Source: Paenibacillus terrigena DSM 21567 (lineage in GTDB: Bacteria; Bacillota; Bacilli; Paenibacillales; Paenibacillaceae). Taken from it: a DNA stretch of 64,000 nucleotides. Below, piece after piece: positions 42,748 to 51,769 of the stretch. Below the pieces are notes generated by a model. That model was given only the letters and a program-made list of their open reading frames with translations, was not told the origin of the DNA and searched no databases. The translations under genes were made by a program, and so were the position numbers. The stretch spans positions 310,001-374,000 of the forward strand of contig NZ_KB895416.1 in assembly GCF_000374845.1 (NCBI RefSeq). Reading direction: 5' to 3'. Within the stretch, counting starts at the first letter, position 1. Each line of letters begins with the position of its first letter.

Positions 42748-42751
42748 GCAT

Positions 42752-43288
42752 ATGGATAATAGAATGCTAGACCCTATACGGTTTCCCATCGGTCAGTTCG
42801 AACCAACAATAAATATAACGGATGAAGATCGTAACAATCTGATCCATCAGATCCCCGAAATGAGTCATCGATTGAGAGCAATAACACAGGATCTCAGTCC
42901 AATTCAATTAGACACACCCTATCGGCAAGAAGGATGGACCATTCGGCAAATCATTCACCATCTTGCAGATAATGATATGAACGCATACCTTCGATTCAAG
43001 CGGGCATTGACGGAACATGAGCCAATGTCGAGCACATATCGAGAAGATCTCTGGGCGGAACTTCATGATTATCAGCATATTCCTATCGAAGATTCAATAT
43101 TTTTGCTTGAGCTGCTTCATCGGCGTTTTTACATCCTTTTGCGTGGAATGGAGCCTGTGGATTTTCATAAGAAGCTGCGAACTGCAGTGTTAGGAAACAT
43201 CACGTTGGATATTGCGCTCCAACGATTTGTATGGCATAACCGCCATCATATGGCACAGATCGAATCATTGATTTACAAATACTGCTAG
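42752..43288 (+). CDS. YfiT/BstA family bacillithiol transferase
   Basis: 178 aa from ATG 42752; an ATG at 42764 is possible. Pattern: DPIRFPIGQFEP at the start, EGWTIRQIIHHLADNDMNAY (first metal His), RFVWHNRHHMAQIESL (last metal His pair). In Bacillota these enzymes conjugate bacillithiol to electrophiles in detoxification. Ribosome binding is weak, so coupling to the small upstream ORF is likely. Confidence 0.88.
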   Translation: MDNRMLDPIRFPIGQFEPTINITDEDRNNLIHQIPEMSHRLRAITQDLSPIQLDTPYRQEGWTIRQIIHHLADNDMNAYLRFKRALTEHEPMSSTYREDLWAELHDYQHIPIEDSIFLLELLHRRFYILLRGMEPVDFHKKLRTAVLGNITLDIALQRFVWHNRHHMAQIESLIYKYC

Positions 43289-43300
43289 GAAGTGATCCCA

Positions 43301-43833
43301 TTGGCAGATGCATTAACGCATAAAATATATACGATGTGTATGGTACAGGACGGCTCGAAGGTACTTCTTATCAATCGACCGGATCAAAAAGGTTTTCCAG
43401 GTTATATCGCACCGGGGGAAAGGTGGATTTTCCAGAGAGTATCGTTGACGGTGCGATCCGTGAAGTTCGAGAAGAGACAGGGCTAATCGTGAAAGACATT
43501 ATATATAAAGGTCTGGATGAATTCTGTGAACCGAATCAAGGGCTAAGATATATGGTATTCAACTATTTGGTTACCGCTTTTGAGGGTGAATTGCTTAAGA
43601 ATCCGCCAGAAGGCGAGTTGTTATGGGTTGAAATCGATGAGGCTCTTCAACTGCCGATGCAGGATTGGTTCAAGCGCAGGTTGCCATTGTTCTTTGAACC
43701 GGGAACATTCGAGCTCAGTTTTATATGGGATGATGTGCAGCAGAAGACATTGCATGAGACGGTAAAGAGTTATGGTTCGGGAGAAAGCGCTAAGGTGGGT
43801 TCGATCTCGAAAGGGGAGTGTACCCATGTCTAG
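43301..43833 (+). pseudogene. NUDIX hydrolase frameshifted in a G run
   Basis: From TTG 43301 (site AGGAAG) the frame reads YTMCMVQDGSKVLLINRPDQ up to YIAPG, then shifts in a run of five G (43414-43418). One more G would give APGGKVDFPESIVDGAIREV, then REETGL, a proper Nudix box, and the rest to 43833 is intact. Close relative of 29313. It could be a recent mutation, phase variation or a sequencing error. Confidence 0.7.
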
Positions 43834-43975
43834 ACTTATCGGAGATCGCATCCTTTTAAGAGAATACCGTCAAGAAGATATTCATTGTATACGGCAATGG
43901 TGTAATGATCCGGAGATTGTAGACGAAGAGGTGAACTATGAGGACATCGAATCAGCAAGCATTAATTATCATTGA
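43826..43975 (+). pseudogene. N-terminal fragment of a GNAT acetyltransferase
   Basis: ATG 43826 with AAGGGGAG reads SRLIGDRILLREYRQEDIHC, then IRQWCNDPEIVDE, a RimJ/L-type start, and ends after 49 codons where the isochorismatase gene begins. The acetyl-CoA site is missing. Confidence 0.6.
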
Positions 43976-44471
43976 TGTCCAGAATGCAATGTTCGATCCA
44001 TCGGACCCAGTCTATCAGGGTGAAGCATTGCTTCACAAGATTCAGGGCTTGATCACCAAGGCTCGCTCAAATCACATACCGATTTTCTATGTGCAGCATG
44101 AGGAAAGGGAAGGTACGCCGCTTGAACGTGGTTCGCAGGGGTGGTTGATTCACCCGTCTATTGCGCCGCAAGAGACAGATGTGATTATTCACAAAGAAAC
44201 ACCGGACTCCTTCTTTGAGACGAAGCTAAGACAGGAACTGGTACAGCGGGATATTAACGAAGTTGTCCTCGCAGGGATTCAGAGCGAAATATGCGTAGAC
44301 ACGACATGTAGAGCAGCTCGCAGCCAGGGTTATCAAGTTACGTTAGTGAAGGACACGCATAGTACATGGGATTCTAACGATCTTACGGCGGACCAGATTA
44401 TTCAACATCATAACAATGTATTGCAATGGTTCGCGAGCTTGAAGAATGCGGATGAGGTCACTTTCGAATAA
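43938..44471 (+). CDS. Isochorismatase-family cysteine hydrolase
   Basis: 177 aa. Catalytic triad positions: Asp in LIIIDVQNAMF, Lys in VIIHKETPDSFF, Cys in GIQSEICVDTT. Family members hydrolyse amides such as nicotinamide. GAGGTGA sets ATG 43938, which overlaps the GNAT fragment in another frame. Confidence 0.9.
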   Translation: MRTSNQQALIIIDVQNAMFDPSDPVYQGEALLHKIQGLITKARSNHIPIFYVQHEEREGTPLERGSQGWLIHPSIAPQETDVIIHKETPDSFFETKLRQELVQRDINEVVLAGIQSEICVDTTCRAARSQGYQVTLVKDTHSTWDSNDLTADQIIQHHNNVLQWFASLKNADEVTFE

Positions 44472-44509
44472 ATATCAGCAAGATAACAATCAGGAAAGTA
44501 GGGATTTCG

Positions 44510-45016
44510 ATGAACATTCAGTGCCGAACCATACATGAGGGCGATCCGGCGATCATCTCTAGTGCATTCGCAGAACAGGGTTGGAACAAGCCGCAAAGCC
44601 TGTATGAACGATACGCTCAGGAGCATCAGAAGGGCGAACGCGTTACGATCATCGCTGAGGTGGACGGTGTTTTTGCGGGATACCTGAATGTGCTGTGGCA
44701 TTCGACTTATCCATCTTTTCGTGCACAGGGGATTCCCGAAATTAATGATTTTAATGTCCTCATCCGATATCGCCGTCAAGGCATTGGTTCGATCTTAATG
44801 GATCAAGCAGAAGCCGTTATCAAGGAGAGATCAGCGGTAGCAGGAATAGGTGTGGGCCTATTCTCCGATTACGGGAATGCTCAGATTTTGTATGCGAAGC
44901 GCGGTTATATTCCAGATGGGAAAGGCATACATAACGGGGAAAAGTATATCGGGTACGGAGATCATATTCGGATTGACGATGATATTGCTCTATTTTTAAC
45001 GAAGGAATTGCGGTAA
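44510..45016 (+). CDS. GNAT family acetyltransferase
   Basis: 168 aa. INDFNVLIRYRRQGIGSILM (loop RRQGIG, residues ~85-104) and YGNAQILYAKRGYIPDG are the GNAT core. AAAGTAGGG precedes ATG 44510. Acceptor unknown. Confidence 0.87.
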   Translation: MNIQCRTIHEGDPAIISSAFAEQGWNKPQSLYERYAQEHQKGERVTIIAEVDGVFAGYLNVLWHSTYPSFRAQGIPEINDFNVLIRYRRQGIGSILMDQAEAVIKERSAVAGIGVGLFSDYGNAQILYAKRGYIPDGKGIHNGEKYIGYGDHIRIDDDIALFLTKELR

Positions 45017-45198
45017 ATGAAAGCTACCTCGGCCAGTGGGAGCTCCAGACCAATCCGACGGAAAGCAATAAGAGAGCACAGTCCTTCTGGAGAAGAACGA
45101 TTCAGCAGTATACTTCTTCCGGTTTCAAAGAGGAGCAGCGCGAGACAAGGGATGACGGGGAAAAGTTGATATTTAGATTCAACAATGCAAAGAAATAA
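45013..45198 (+). pseudogene. C-terminal fragment of another GNAT gene
   Basis: The open frame reads GQWELQTNPTESNKRAQSFW, then RRTIQQYTSSGF, resembling the end of GNAT proteins such as the cassette 10 product. It has no acetyl-CoA loop and no start of its own. Confidence 0.55.
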
Positions 45199-45219
45199 GC
45201 AGCGATAGGGGAAGATCTT

Positions 45220-45633
45220 ATGAACATGGTATTTGGTGATATTCTGATCAGCACGGATCGATTGAAATTAGATTTTGATAAGATCTATCAGTTGCTATCG
45301 ATGACATATTGGGCTGACAATAGACCCGTGGACAAGGTGCGCAAATCAATCGAACATTCGTTATGTTATGGCGTGTATCAAGGGAATCGGCAGATTGGTT
45401 TCGCACGTGTCATTACAGATTGGGCGACAACCTATTGGCTGTGTGACGTGGTGATCGATTCCGAGTTTAGAGGGCAAGGCATTGGCAAGAAGCTCATTGA
45501 CACGATCATTCATAGCGAGGATTTACAAGGCTTATCTGGATTTCTGGGAACGGCGGATGCACATGGACTTTATGAGCAATATGGATTTGTGAAGGACGAC
45601 AATCGATTTATGGTTCGGCGGCCTCAAATTTGA
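45220..45633 (+). CDS. GNAT family acetyltransferase
   Basis: 137 aa. LCDVVIDSEFRGQGIGKKLI (loop RGQGIG, residues ~74-93) and GLYEQYGFVKDD. The N-terminal SMTYWADNRPVDKVRKSIEH is common in short Bacillota GNAT proteins. AGGGGAAG sets the start. Overlaps the reading frame of the next GNAT gene. Confidence 0.88.
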   Translation: MNMVFGDILISTDRLKLDFDKIYQLLSMTYWADNRPVDKVRKSIEHSLCYGVYQGNRQIGFARVITDWATTYWLCDVVIDSEFRGQGIGKKLIDTIIHSEDLQGLSGFLGTADAHGLYEQYGFVKDDNRFMVRRPQI

Positions 45634-45650
45634 AGGTGAGGGAAGCAAAG

Positions 45651-46166
45651 ATGCGTATCCGATTAGCCATTGAAAAGGATATCGAAGGGATAGCTCATGT
45701 TCATATGGAGAGCTGGCGGTCCACGTATCAGGGAATCATCTCAGAGTCGGTTCTATCTAACCTGACCATGGAAGGACGCATCAAGAAATGGGCTCAAATC
45801 TTCGAACGGGGTCACTCCGATAGCGTGATTTATGTGCTGGAAGATGAAGACGGGACGATCAATGGATTCTTTCACGGTGGGAAGAGCAGACAACCTGAAT
45901 TAGGGTATGATGCTGAACTCTATACCATTTATTTGTTAGAAGAAGTCCAAGGGCTCGGGTATGGCAGACAGCTCTTCGATACTTTCGTGGATGCGCTCAA
46001 ACAGTGGGATTATTCATCATTCATGGTCTGGGTACTCGAAGATAATCCATCACTTCATTTCTATAAGAAACTCGGCGGACAAGTAATAGCAAGCAAAGAA
46101 ATCAAAATCGGGGAGGATCGACTTACGGAAGTCGCACTCGGTTGGGGAAAGGATGAAGAAGCATGA
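45651..46166 (+). CDS. GNAT family acetyltransferase
   Basis: 171 aa from ATG 45651. RLAIEKDIEGIAHVHMESWR at the start, IYLLEEVQGLGYGRQLFD (loop QGLGYG) and LEDNPSLHFYKKLGGQ. Ends in a four-base overlap with the cupin gene, so they are coupled. Acceptor unknown. Confidence 0.87.
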   Translation: MRIRLAIEKDIEGIAHVHMESWRSTYQGIISESVLSNLTMEGRIKKWAQIFERGHSDSVIYVLEDEDGTINGFFHGGKSRQPELGYDAELYTIYLLEEVQGLGYGRQLFDTFVDALKQWDYSSFMVWVLEDNPSLHFYKKLGGQVIASKEIKIGEDRLTEVALGWGKDEEA

Positions 46167-46663
46167 GACAGCTTATTAAAGATTCCGTCATACAACTCGC
46201 TGAACAATTACAATTGCCGGAGAAAGTTATCCATCAGGATGACTTGCCGTGGGTGCCTTTTGATGAAGGTGAAATAAACTGCTATTTCAAGCCGTTAAGG
46301 TTTGATCTGTCGACAGGGACATGGACGTATTTATTCCGAATCAAACCAAACAAAAGATTAACGCGTCATCGACATACCGGAGGTAGTGTCATCGGGTATC
46401 ATCTGAAGGGGCAATGGCGGTATGAAGGACGGGACTGGATCGCAACGCCGGGTACATTTATTTTCGAACCGCCTGGAGATATTCATACGTTGATAACGGG
46501 GGATGAGGAGGTAGAGACGTTATTTATTCTTGGCGGGGCACTGCAATATTTTGATGAGAATAATCAAATCATTGGCCAAGACGATGTCTATACGGTGCTG
46601 AAGAAGTATCGAGATTACTGTGCGGCACATGGGATTTCAATTCGGGAAGAGTTGATCTATTAG
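46163..46663 (+). CDS. Cupin protein, 2,4'-dihydroxyacetophenone-dioxygenase-like
   Basis: 166 aa. Cupin motif 1 RLTRHRHTGGSVIGYHLKG gives metal-binding histidines; motif 2 is EPPGDIHTLITG. This matches the ChrR-like/dihydroxyacetophenone dioxygenase group. Whether it is an enzyme is not certain. Confidence 0.82.
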   Translation: MRQLIKDSVIQLAEQLQLPEKVIHQDDLPWVPFDEGEINCYFKPLRFDLSTGTWTYLFRIKPNKRLTRHRHTGGSVIGYHLKGQWRYEGRDWIATPGTFIFEPPGDIHTLITGDEEVETLFILGGALQYFDENNQIIGQDDVYTVLKKYRDYCAAHGISIREELIY

Positions 46664-46710
46664 AGGTTGTTCAAGGATTATAAAAAGAGGACTGCAAGGA
46701 GTAACATGCC

Positions 46711-47139
46711 GTGATAATCAGAAATTCCGTCAAAGCAATCATTATACAAGACAATAAATTACTCGTAACGAAGCTGCAGGACGAAGATGGAATGTATTAT
46801 CTACTACCTGGTGGAGGACAAGAAGTCGGAGAGAAAATGCATGACACGGTGATCCGAGAATGTATGGAAGAGACTGGCTTTGTTGTTGAAGTTCAGGAGT
46901 TGATGTTCATTCGAGAGTGCTTCCTCGTACCAGGCATCCATCGTGTGGAAATGATCTTCCGATGCCATGTGGTTGGTGAGTCACAGATAACGAACATGGA
47001 TCAGAACCAGCTGGGATTTGAATGGATCGATATGGATCAGATAGAGCATGAGCCATTATTCCCAGCTGAGCTTCGAACACGAATTAAGCGATCTCATTCG
47101 AATATAGAGCAACCTGTTTATTTGGGTGAAATCCATTAG
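46711..47139 (+). CDS. NUDIX hydrolase
   Basis: 142 aa from GTG 46711 after AAGGAG. Nudix box: GGGQEVGEK...RECMEETGFV (residues ~33-55), preceded by YYLLPGG. Substrate unknown. The following HhH gene starts 13 bases later. Confidence 0.88.
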   Translation: MIIRNSVKAIIIQDNKLLVTKLQDEDGMYYLLPGGGQEVGEKMHDTVIRECMEETGFVVEVQELMFIRECFLVPGIHRVEMIFRCHVVGESQITNMDQNQLGFEWIDMDQIEHEPLFPAELRTRIKRSHSNIEQPVYLGEIH

Positions 47140-47152
47140 TTCTGGAGGAATA

Positions 47153-47365
47153 ATGATGAATAAGAAGCTTACTAGCCCAAATGATATCCCTAGCCATCTA
47201 TCACAGCCTGCACTACGTGCTCTTGCAAACGCAGGGTTAACGAATTTAGAACAAATTTCAAAGCTATCATTAAAAGAGTTTAAGAATCTGCATGGGATTG
47301 GCCCAGGGACGGTTAAACCGATTCAAGAGGCTCTGAAAGCGAAAGGTTTGTCTTTCACGGAGTAA
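47153..47365 (+). CDS. Helix-hairpin-helix small DNA-binding protein
   Basis: 70 aa from ATG 47153 after TGGAGG. SQPALRALANAGLTNLEQIS and LHGIGPGTVKPIQEALKA match the alpha-CTD/HhH fold, where GIGPGT binds the DNA backbone. Probably binds nucleic acid; role unknown. Confidence 0.82.
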   Translation: MMNKKLTSPNDIPSHLSQPALRALANAGLTNLEQISKLSLKEFKNLHGIGPGTVKPIQEALKAKGLSFTE

Positions 47366-47422
47366 GGATTTGTCCAAGCTCAAGCATGTATTCACCCAGA
47401 CAAGTAGCAGGAGGGCACGAAC

Positions 47423-47559
47423 ATGAAAATAAGTAAAGCCAACGCAGACCATTATCTATGGGGAGCATCTTCAATCGTTCTGAAACAGATATCGAGTTTC
47501 TAGTGATTTCGCAACCAACAACTTCAGGGGATCGGGTCGTTGTAGATTCATTGGATTAA
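47423..47559 (+). pseudogene. Cupin gene with internal deletion
   Basis: ATG 47423 (site AGGAGGG) reads MKISKANADHYLWG, then a shifted frame gives NRSETDIEFLVISQPTTSGD, then RVVVDSLD. These are the two ends of a known type of ~110-residue cupin; the metal-binding middle is deleted. Confidence 0.6.
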
Positions 47560-47620
47560 TTAAACATTGGTTATTTCTGGAACCTATATTATAATATATG
47601 GAAAATCTCAGGAGGAACCT

Positions 47621-48157
47621 ATGAATCTATCCAATCTTGCTAGAGAGATTTACGAAGTCGCACACCTGACAGGGAGCTTTACACTCAGATCGGGGCAAGT
47701 CTCACAGGAGTATTTTGACAAGTATCAGTTCGAGGCAGAACCACGTGTTCTAGATCGAATATCGCAAGCATTGGTTGGACTTATTCCTGAGAGAATAGAA
47801 GTGTTAGCAGGTCTTGAAATGGGGGCTGTACCCATCGCAACAGCACTCTCGTTGAAATCCGGGATCCCCGCAGCATTTGTTCGGAAAAAAGCGAAAGCCT
47901 ACGGCACCGCGAAATTGGCGGAAGGTGCAGCGATTAATGGGAAGCGGGTTTGCGTTATTGAAGATGTGATCACGACAGGCGGGCAAGTACTCCTAAGTAC
48001 GCAAGATTTAAGAGAAGCAGGTGCAATCGTCGAGGATGTGATTTGCGTGATCGAACGTGATCCTGAAGGTCGTCGGAAATTGGAAGAAATCGGGCTCCAC
48101 GTGCATACGTTGTTTAAGATGGAAGATTTAATCGAGGCGGGTAAGATTACATCTTAA
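47621..48157 (+). CDS. pyrE: Orotate phosphoribosyltransferase (PyrE-like)
   Basis: 178 aa from ATG 47621, after AGGAGG. PRPP-binding motif VCVIEDVITTGG (residues ~110-121) and the flexible loop FVRKKAKAYGTAKLAEG are intact. OPRTase makes orotidine monophosphate from orotate and PRPP. It stands alone, without other pyr genes, so it may be a second copy or a relative with another base as substrate. A TATAAT box lies near 47590. Confidence 0.85.
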   Translation: MNLSNLAREIYEVAHLTGSFTLRSGQVSQEYFDKYQFEAEPRVLDRISQALVGLIPERIEVLAGLEMGAVPIATALSLKSGIPAAFVRKKAKAYGTAKLAEGAAINGKRVCVIEDVITTGGQVLLSTQDLREAGAIVEDVICVIERDPEGRRKLEEIGLHVHTLFKMEDLIEAGKITS

Positions 48158-48166
48158 GGAGTCTGA

Positions 48167-48889
48167 ATGATGAACGAACTAGAATTATTCAATAATATGC
48201 AAGTGATGAACCTCTTTCGGACAGCATGGCAGTATTTTATCCAAAACTTCCTTAAGATCTTAAGTATTGTATTGATCATCGCAGTACCCGTAGAGGGGCT
48301 CATCTATTATTTTTTTCAAGATACGATGGAAGGTAAGGTTTATGGTCTTCAGATTCTATTAAACTTGATAATGAGTGCATTGTTGACCATCATTCCATCG
48401 ACAATCATCTGTATGATGTTCCCGAAGATCGTGAATGGCGAAGAGGTAGGGCTGAGGGAAGCATTTCGCAAAGGACTCAAATATTGGTTCAAACTCACGA
48501 TTTATGTGTTTGTTGTAAGAATTATCTCTGCGTTGGGGTTACTGCTTTTCATTATTCCAGGGCTCATCTTCGTGGTACGTATGCTCTTCGTGGATTATAT
48601 TATTATGCTGGAAGGCACCTATGGCAATAACCCGATTAAACGAAGCAATGAGATGATTAAGGGCAGGACAGGAGAATTTATGCTAATCATGGTGGGGGTC
48701 GGCATCGTTCAATGGGGACTCGACTATGTGTTTCGAACTTACATTCATCTGGATCCATGGCTTCTCTCGCTAATCTCAGGCGTGATCTCAGAGTTATTCA
48801 TAGAGTTCATGACAGTACTGTTCCTGATCGCCTATCTCTACATCCGAAAATACGAAAATCCAGAGCAGATTATAACTCTCGACGAATAG
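48167..48889 (+). CDS. Multi-pass membrane protein
   Basis: 240 aa with five to six helices. The LGLLLFIIPGLIFVVRMLF segment followed by VDYIIMLEGTYGNNPIKRSN is typical of the glycerophosphodiester-phosphodiesterase-membrane-domain-like/DUF975-like proteins. It starts 10 bases after pyrE. Function unknown. Confidence 0.72.
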   Translation: MMNELELFNNMQVMNLFRTAWQYFIQNFLKILSIVLIIAVPVEGLIYYFFQDTMEGKVYGLQILLNLIMSALLTIIPSTIICMMFPKIVNGEEVGLREAFRKGLKYWFKLTIYVFVVRIISALGLLLFIIPGLIFVVRMLFVDYIIMLEGTYGNNPIKRSNEMIKGRTGEFMLIMVGVGIVQWGLDYVFRTYIHLDPWLLSLISGVISELFIEFMTVLFLIAYLYIRKYENPEQIITLDE

Positions 48890-48918
48890 AAGGAAAATGA
48901 CATCAAAGGGGGTGGCAT

Positions 48919-49566
48919 ATGCGCAGGAAGGAAGGACAAATGATAGAACTTGCCGAGCAATTTGCCCGGGCGTTCTTAGCGTCGGATCCGAGCGGGCATG
49001 ATTGGTGGCATGTTCATCGTGTTCGCAACTTAGCCCTTGAGATCGCGGATCGTGAGCATGCGGATGCTTACATTTGTGAATTGGCAGCACTGCTGCATGA
49101 TGTAGCGGATGTGAAGCTTAATGCATCGAAACAAGAGGGTTTGGATCGTGTACGAGATTGGCTAGAGCGTGTGGGGGAAGACCCAGCGGTCATTGCACCG
49201 GTCATGGAGATCATTGCGAACATGTCTTATAACGGTGGAAGCAATGTGCCGATGACGACCATTGAAGGTCAGGTGGTGCAGGATGCGGATCGTCTAGATG
49301 CGATCGGTGCGATCGGGATTGCACGAACTTTTGCCTTCGCAGGGTCGCGTGGGCATCTGATTCACGAGCCGGGGGAGCATCGCTCGAACACGAAGACAGC
49401 GATCGCCCATTTTCACGAGAAATTGTTGAATTTACAAGAACTAATGAATACGGGCTATGCCAAAGAGCTCGCAGCAAACAGACATCAGTTCATGGAGGCG
49501 TTCTTGCAGCAATTCCATGCGGAATGGTCAGAACATAGGGAGGAAGACAGAACAGATGATTCCTGA
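48919..49566 (+). CDS. HD domain phosphohydrolase (YedJ type)
   Basis: 215 aa. HDWWHVHRVRNLALEIA gives the first His, AALLHDVADVK the HD pair, and VVQDADRLDAIGAIGIART the distal Asp. The YedJ subgroup pattern GRSN/RSNTKTAIAHFHEKLL is present. Substrate not established. The next gene overlaps its last 11 bases. Confidence 0.88.
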   Translation: MRRKEGQMIELAEQFARAFLASDPSGHDWWHVHRVRNLALEIADREHADAYICELAALLHDVADVKLNASKQEGLDRVRDWLERVGEDPAVIAPVMEIIANMSYNGGSNVPMTTIEGQVVQDADRLDAIGAIGIARTFAFAGSRGHLIHEPGEHRSNTKTAIAHFHEKLLNLQELMNTGYAKELAANRHQFMEAFLQQFHAEWSEHREEDRTDDS

Positions 49567-50569
49567 AATTAAGGCATTATATACAGATCAAATTTTACAT
49601 GATGCAGCTCGTCGTTATGGTGTCGAACCGGAGGAGGTTCGATCGCTGGGCGGGTTTGAGAGTTTCGTCTATGAATATACGAAGCAGGGCGAAGATTACG
49701 TTCTCAAAATAACACATACCCTGCGCAGAAGCGTGAATTACATTCGCGGGGAAATCGAATGGGTGAATTATTTAGCAGATCAAGGCATCAAAGGCTCCCG
49801 CGTGGTTCCATCCGAACAAGGGAATCTCGTCGAGGAAATTGCTGCAGACCAGGGCTCTTTTCTTGCGATTGTCTACGTCAAAGCACGAGGAATAGCTATC
49901 ACGGCGGATGTGTGGGATGAGCCGCTATTCGAGCAATGGGGCGCCATGCTCGGCCGAATGCACCGTCATACGAAGGATTACGAAGTTAGCTCTCCGCTTA
50001 TTCAACGCCAGACGTGGGATCAAGAGGAACAATTGCGAGCCGACAAATATTTGCCGGCAGATGATCCGGTCATTGGCATCTTAGAGGAACGATTGAAGAC
50101 TTTACGCTCTCTGCCAATAACGCGAGATACTTATGGTCTCGTGCATGCGGATCTTCATCAGAAAAACTTCTTTATTGAGCATGGCGAAATCTATCCATTT
50201 GATTTCGACGATTGTGAGTATACGTATTTTGTCAATGATATCGGAATCACCTTATATTATGCGATGCGATATGCTCCTACGAAGAATGATGATATGACTG
50301 ATTATGCGCGCACATTTTTCCGTTGTTTTGTGGAGGATTATCTGCGGGAAAATTCAATAACAATCGAAGAAATTGCTTATATCCAAGATTTCATTAAGCT
50401 GCGCCATACCCTGTTGTATATTGTATTCATTCAAGTTGGCCACCTGTCGAGGGAAAATGAGGAGCAGCTACAAAGATTATTGCAGCATCAACATGAAGTC
50501 ATCTCCGAAGAACCGTTAGTACCGCTCGATTTTGTCGCTGAATTCCGCCAATTGCAGGGTTTATCGTAA
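49556..50569 (+). CDS. APH-like phosphotransferase
   Basis: 337 aa from ATG 49556 after GGGAGGA; an upstream extension within the HD gene is ignored. LVHADLHQKNFFIEHG (catalytic loop, residues ~200) and YPFDFDDCEYTYFVND match the 26999 paralogue, which has HGDINVANF and FDFDECQYSWYVED. Same superfamily as aminoglycoside kinases; substrate unknown. Confidence 0.85.
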   Translation: MIPEIKALYTDQILHDAARRYGVEPEEVRSLGGFESFVYEYTKQGEDYVLKITHTLRRSVNYIRGEIEWVNYLADQGIKGSRVVPSEQGNLVEEIAADQGSFLAIVYVKARGIAITADVWDEPLFEQWGAMLGRMHRHTKDYEVSSPLIQRQTWDQEEQLRADKYLPADDPVIGILEERLKTLRSLPITRDTYGLVHADLHQKNFFIEHGEIYPFDFDDCEYTYFVNDIGITLYYAMRYAPTKNDDMTDYARTFFRCFVEDYLRENSITIEEIAYIQDFIKLRHTLLYIVFIQVGHLSRENEEQLQRLLQHQHEVISEEPLVPLDFVAEFRQLQGLS

Positions 50570-50613
50570 CAAGTCAATGCCAATAGACTAAATAATTGAT
50601 AGGGGTTGAGCGT

Positions 50614-51093
50614 ATGAGTCATTTTGTATTTAATCAGCAGCGTTTCGTTCGTCAAATGTTGTTAAAAGTGGTTGATGGCGTTTCCGAGGAAATGGCGAAT
50701 CAAGTTCCCGATGGGTTTCGGAATCATATCCATTGGAATTTAGGTCATATTTATGTCGTGTTCGAACGATTCGCATTTCAAAACATTGGACTTCCGATGC
50801 AGCTTCCTGAAGGCTTCAAAGAGCAGTTCGAGAATGGTACGTCACCCCTTACGCGACCGGAGTCGGTTCGTGTTCCGAGCCTTGAAGAACTGAAGCAGCT
50901 TTTAGCGCAGCAGAACGAGCGAGTTCAAGCAGCGCTTGAACATCGTCTGCAGGAACCCATCGATCCGCCATATACGACATCAGCGGGGATGGTGCTCGCC
51001 TCCCCTGAGCAATTTCTAACCTTTAATTTATTTCACGAAGGCATGCATTTGAACACGATTAGACAGTATAAAGTGCTGCTTTCTCAATCCTAA
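50614..51093 (+). CDS. DinB family protein
   Basis: 159 aa from ATG 50614 after AGGGG. HIHWNLGHIYVVFER (first metal His) and LFHEGMHLNTIRQYK (His pair) define the DinB fold. Third member in the window. Reaction unknown. Confidence 0.83.
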   Translation: MSHFVFNQQRFVRQMLLKVVDGVSEEMANQVPDGFRNHIHWNLGHIYVVFERFAFQNIGLPMQLPEGFKEQFENGTSPLTRPESVRVPSLEELKQLLAQQNERVQAALEHRLQEPIDPPYTTSAGMVLASPEQFLTFNLFHEGMHLNTIRQYKVLLSQS

Positions 51094-51095
51094 AG

Positions 51096-51683
51096 GTGAA
51101 CAACATACGAACGAATATCTACATGGTGAGGCATGCCGAGTCCCCTTTTCGATACGGAGAGGAACGCACACGAGGCATTTCCGAAGCAGGGGCTCAGGCA
51201 GCAAAACGGGTGGCAGATATTCTTCGCAACGAAGCGATTGATGTCGTTGTCTCGAGTCCGTACGCCAGAGCTATCCTGACGGTTCAACCTTTGGCAGATC
51301 AGGCGAATCTGTCAATTCTTCCGTACGAAGCATTGCAAGAGCGATTCGTCGAAGGACATTATCATGTGTCGTGGGAAGAGAAAAAACAGGCGGTTGCGAA
51401 GTCATTCGATGATATCGACTATGCGATGGATGGCGGGGAATCGACGAGAGCGGCGCAGCAGCGAGCGATCCCCGTAATCGAGGAGTTGCTGTCTACCTAT
51501 GGTGGCAAGAATATCGTGATCGGGACCCATGGCAATATCATGACGGTCATCATGAACTATTATGATTCGAGGTATGGATTTGATTTCTGGAATCAGACAT
51601 CGATGCCAGATATTTATCGCATGACTTTCGAAGGGAATCGGCTCCAGCAGATAGACCGATGTTGGAATTTAAGCTGCTCATAG
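51096..51683 (+). CDS. Histidine phosphatase family protein
   Basis: 195 aa from GTG 51096, overlapping the leader AAAGG after the DinB stop. YMVRHAES carries the RHG-type catalytic histidine (RHA variant), VVSSPYARAILT the second arginine, and VIGTHGNIMTV the second histidine. Phosphoglycerate-mutase-like phosphatase. Last gene of the + strand run; terminator follows. Confidence 0.9.
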   Translation: MNNIRTNIYMVRHAESPFRYGEERTRGISEAGAQAAKRVADILRNEAIDVVVSSPYARAILTVQPLADQANLSILPYEALQERFVEGHYHVSWEEKKQAVAKSFDDIDYAMDGGESTRAAQQRAIPVIEELLSTYGGKNIVIGTHGNIMTVIMNYYDSRYGFDFWNQTSMPDIYRMTFEGNRLQQIDRCWNLSCS

Positions 51684-51722
51684 CGAAGCGTCTTGCTTGA
51701 TGTACTTGTAAATGAATCAACA

Positions 51723-51765
51723 AAGACCTCTCCATCAGATCGATTGGATCCATTGGAGAGGTCTT
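51723..51765. terminator. Bidirectional terminator
   Basis: Stem AAGACCTCTCCA/TGGAGAGGTCTT between convergent genes; T-rich on both sides. Confidence 0.85.
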
Positions 51766-51769
51766 GTTA

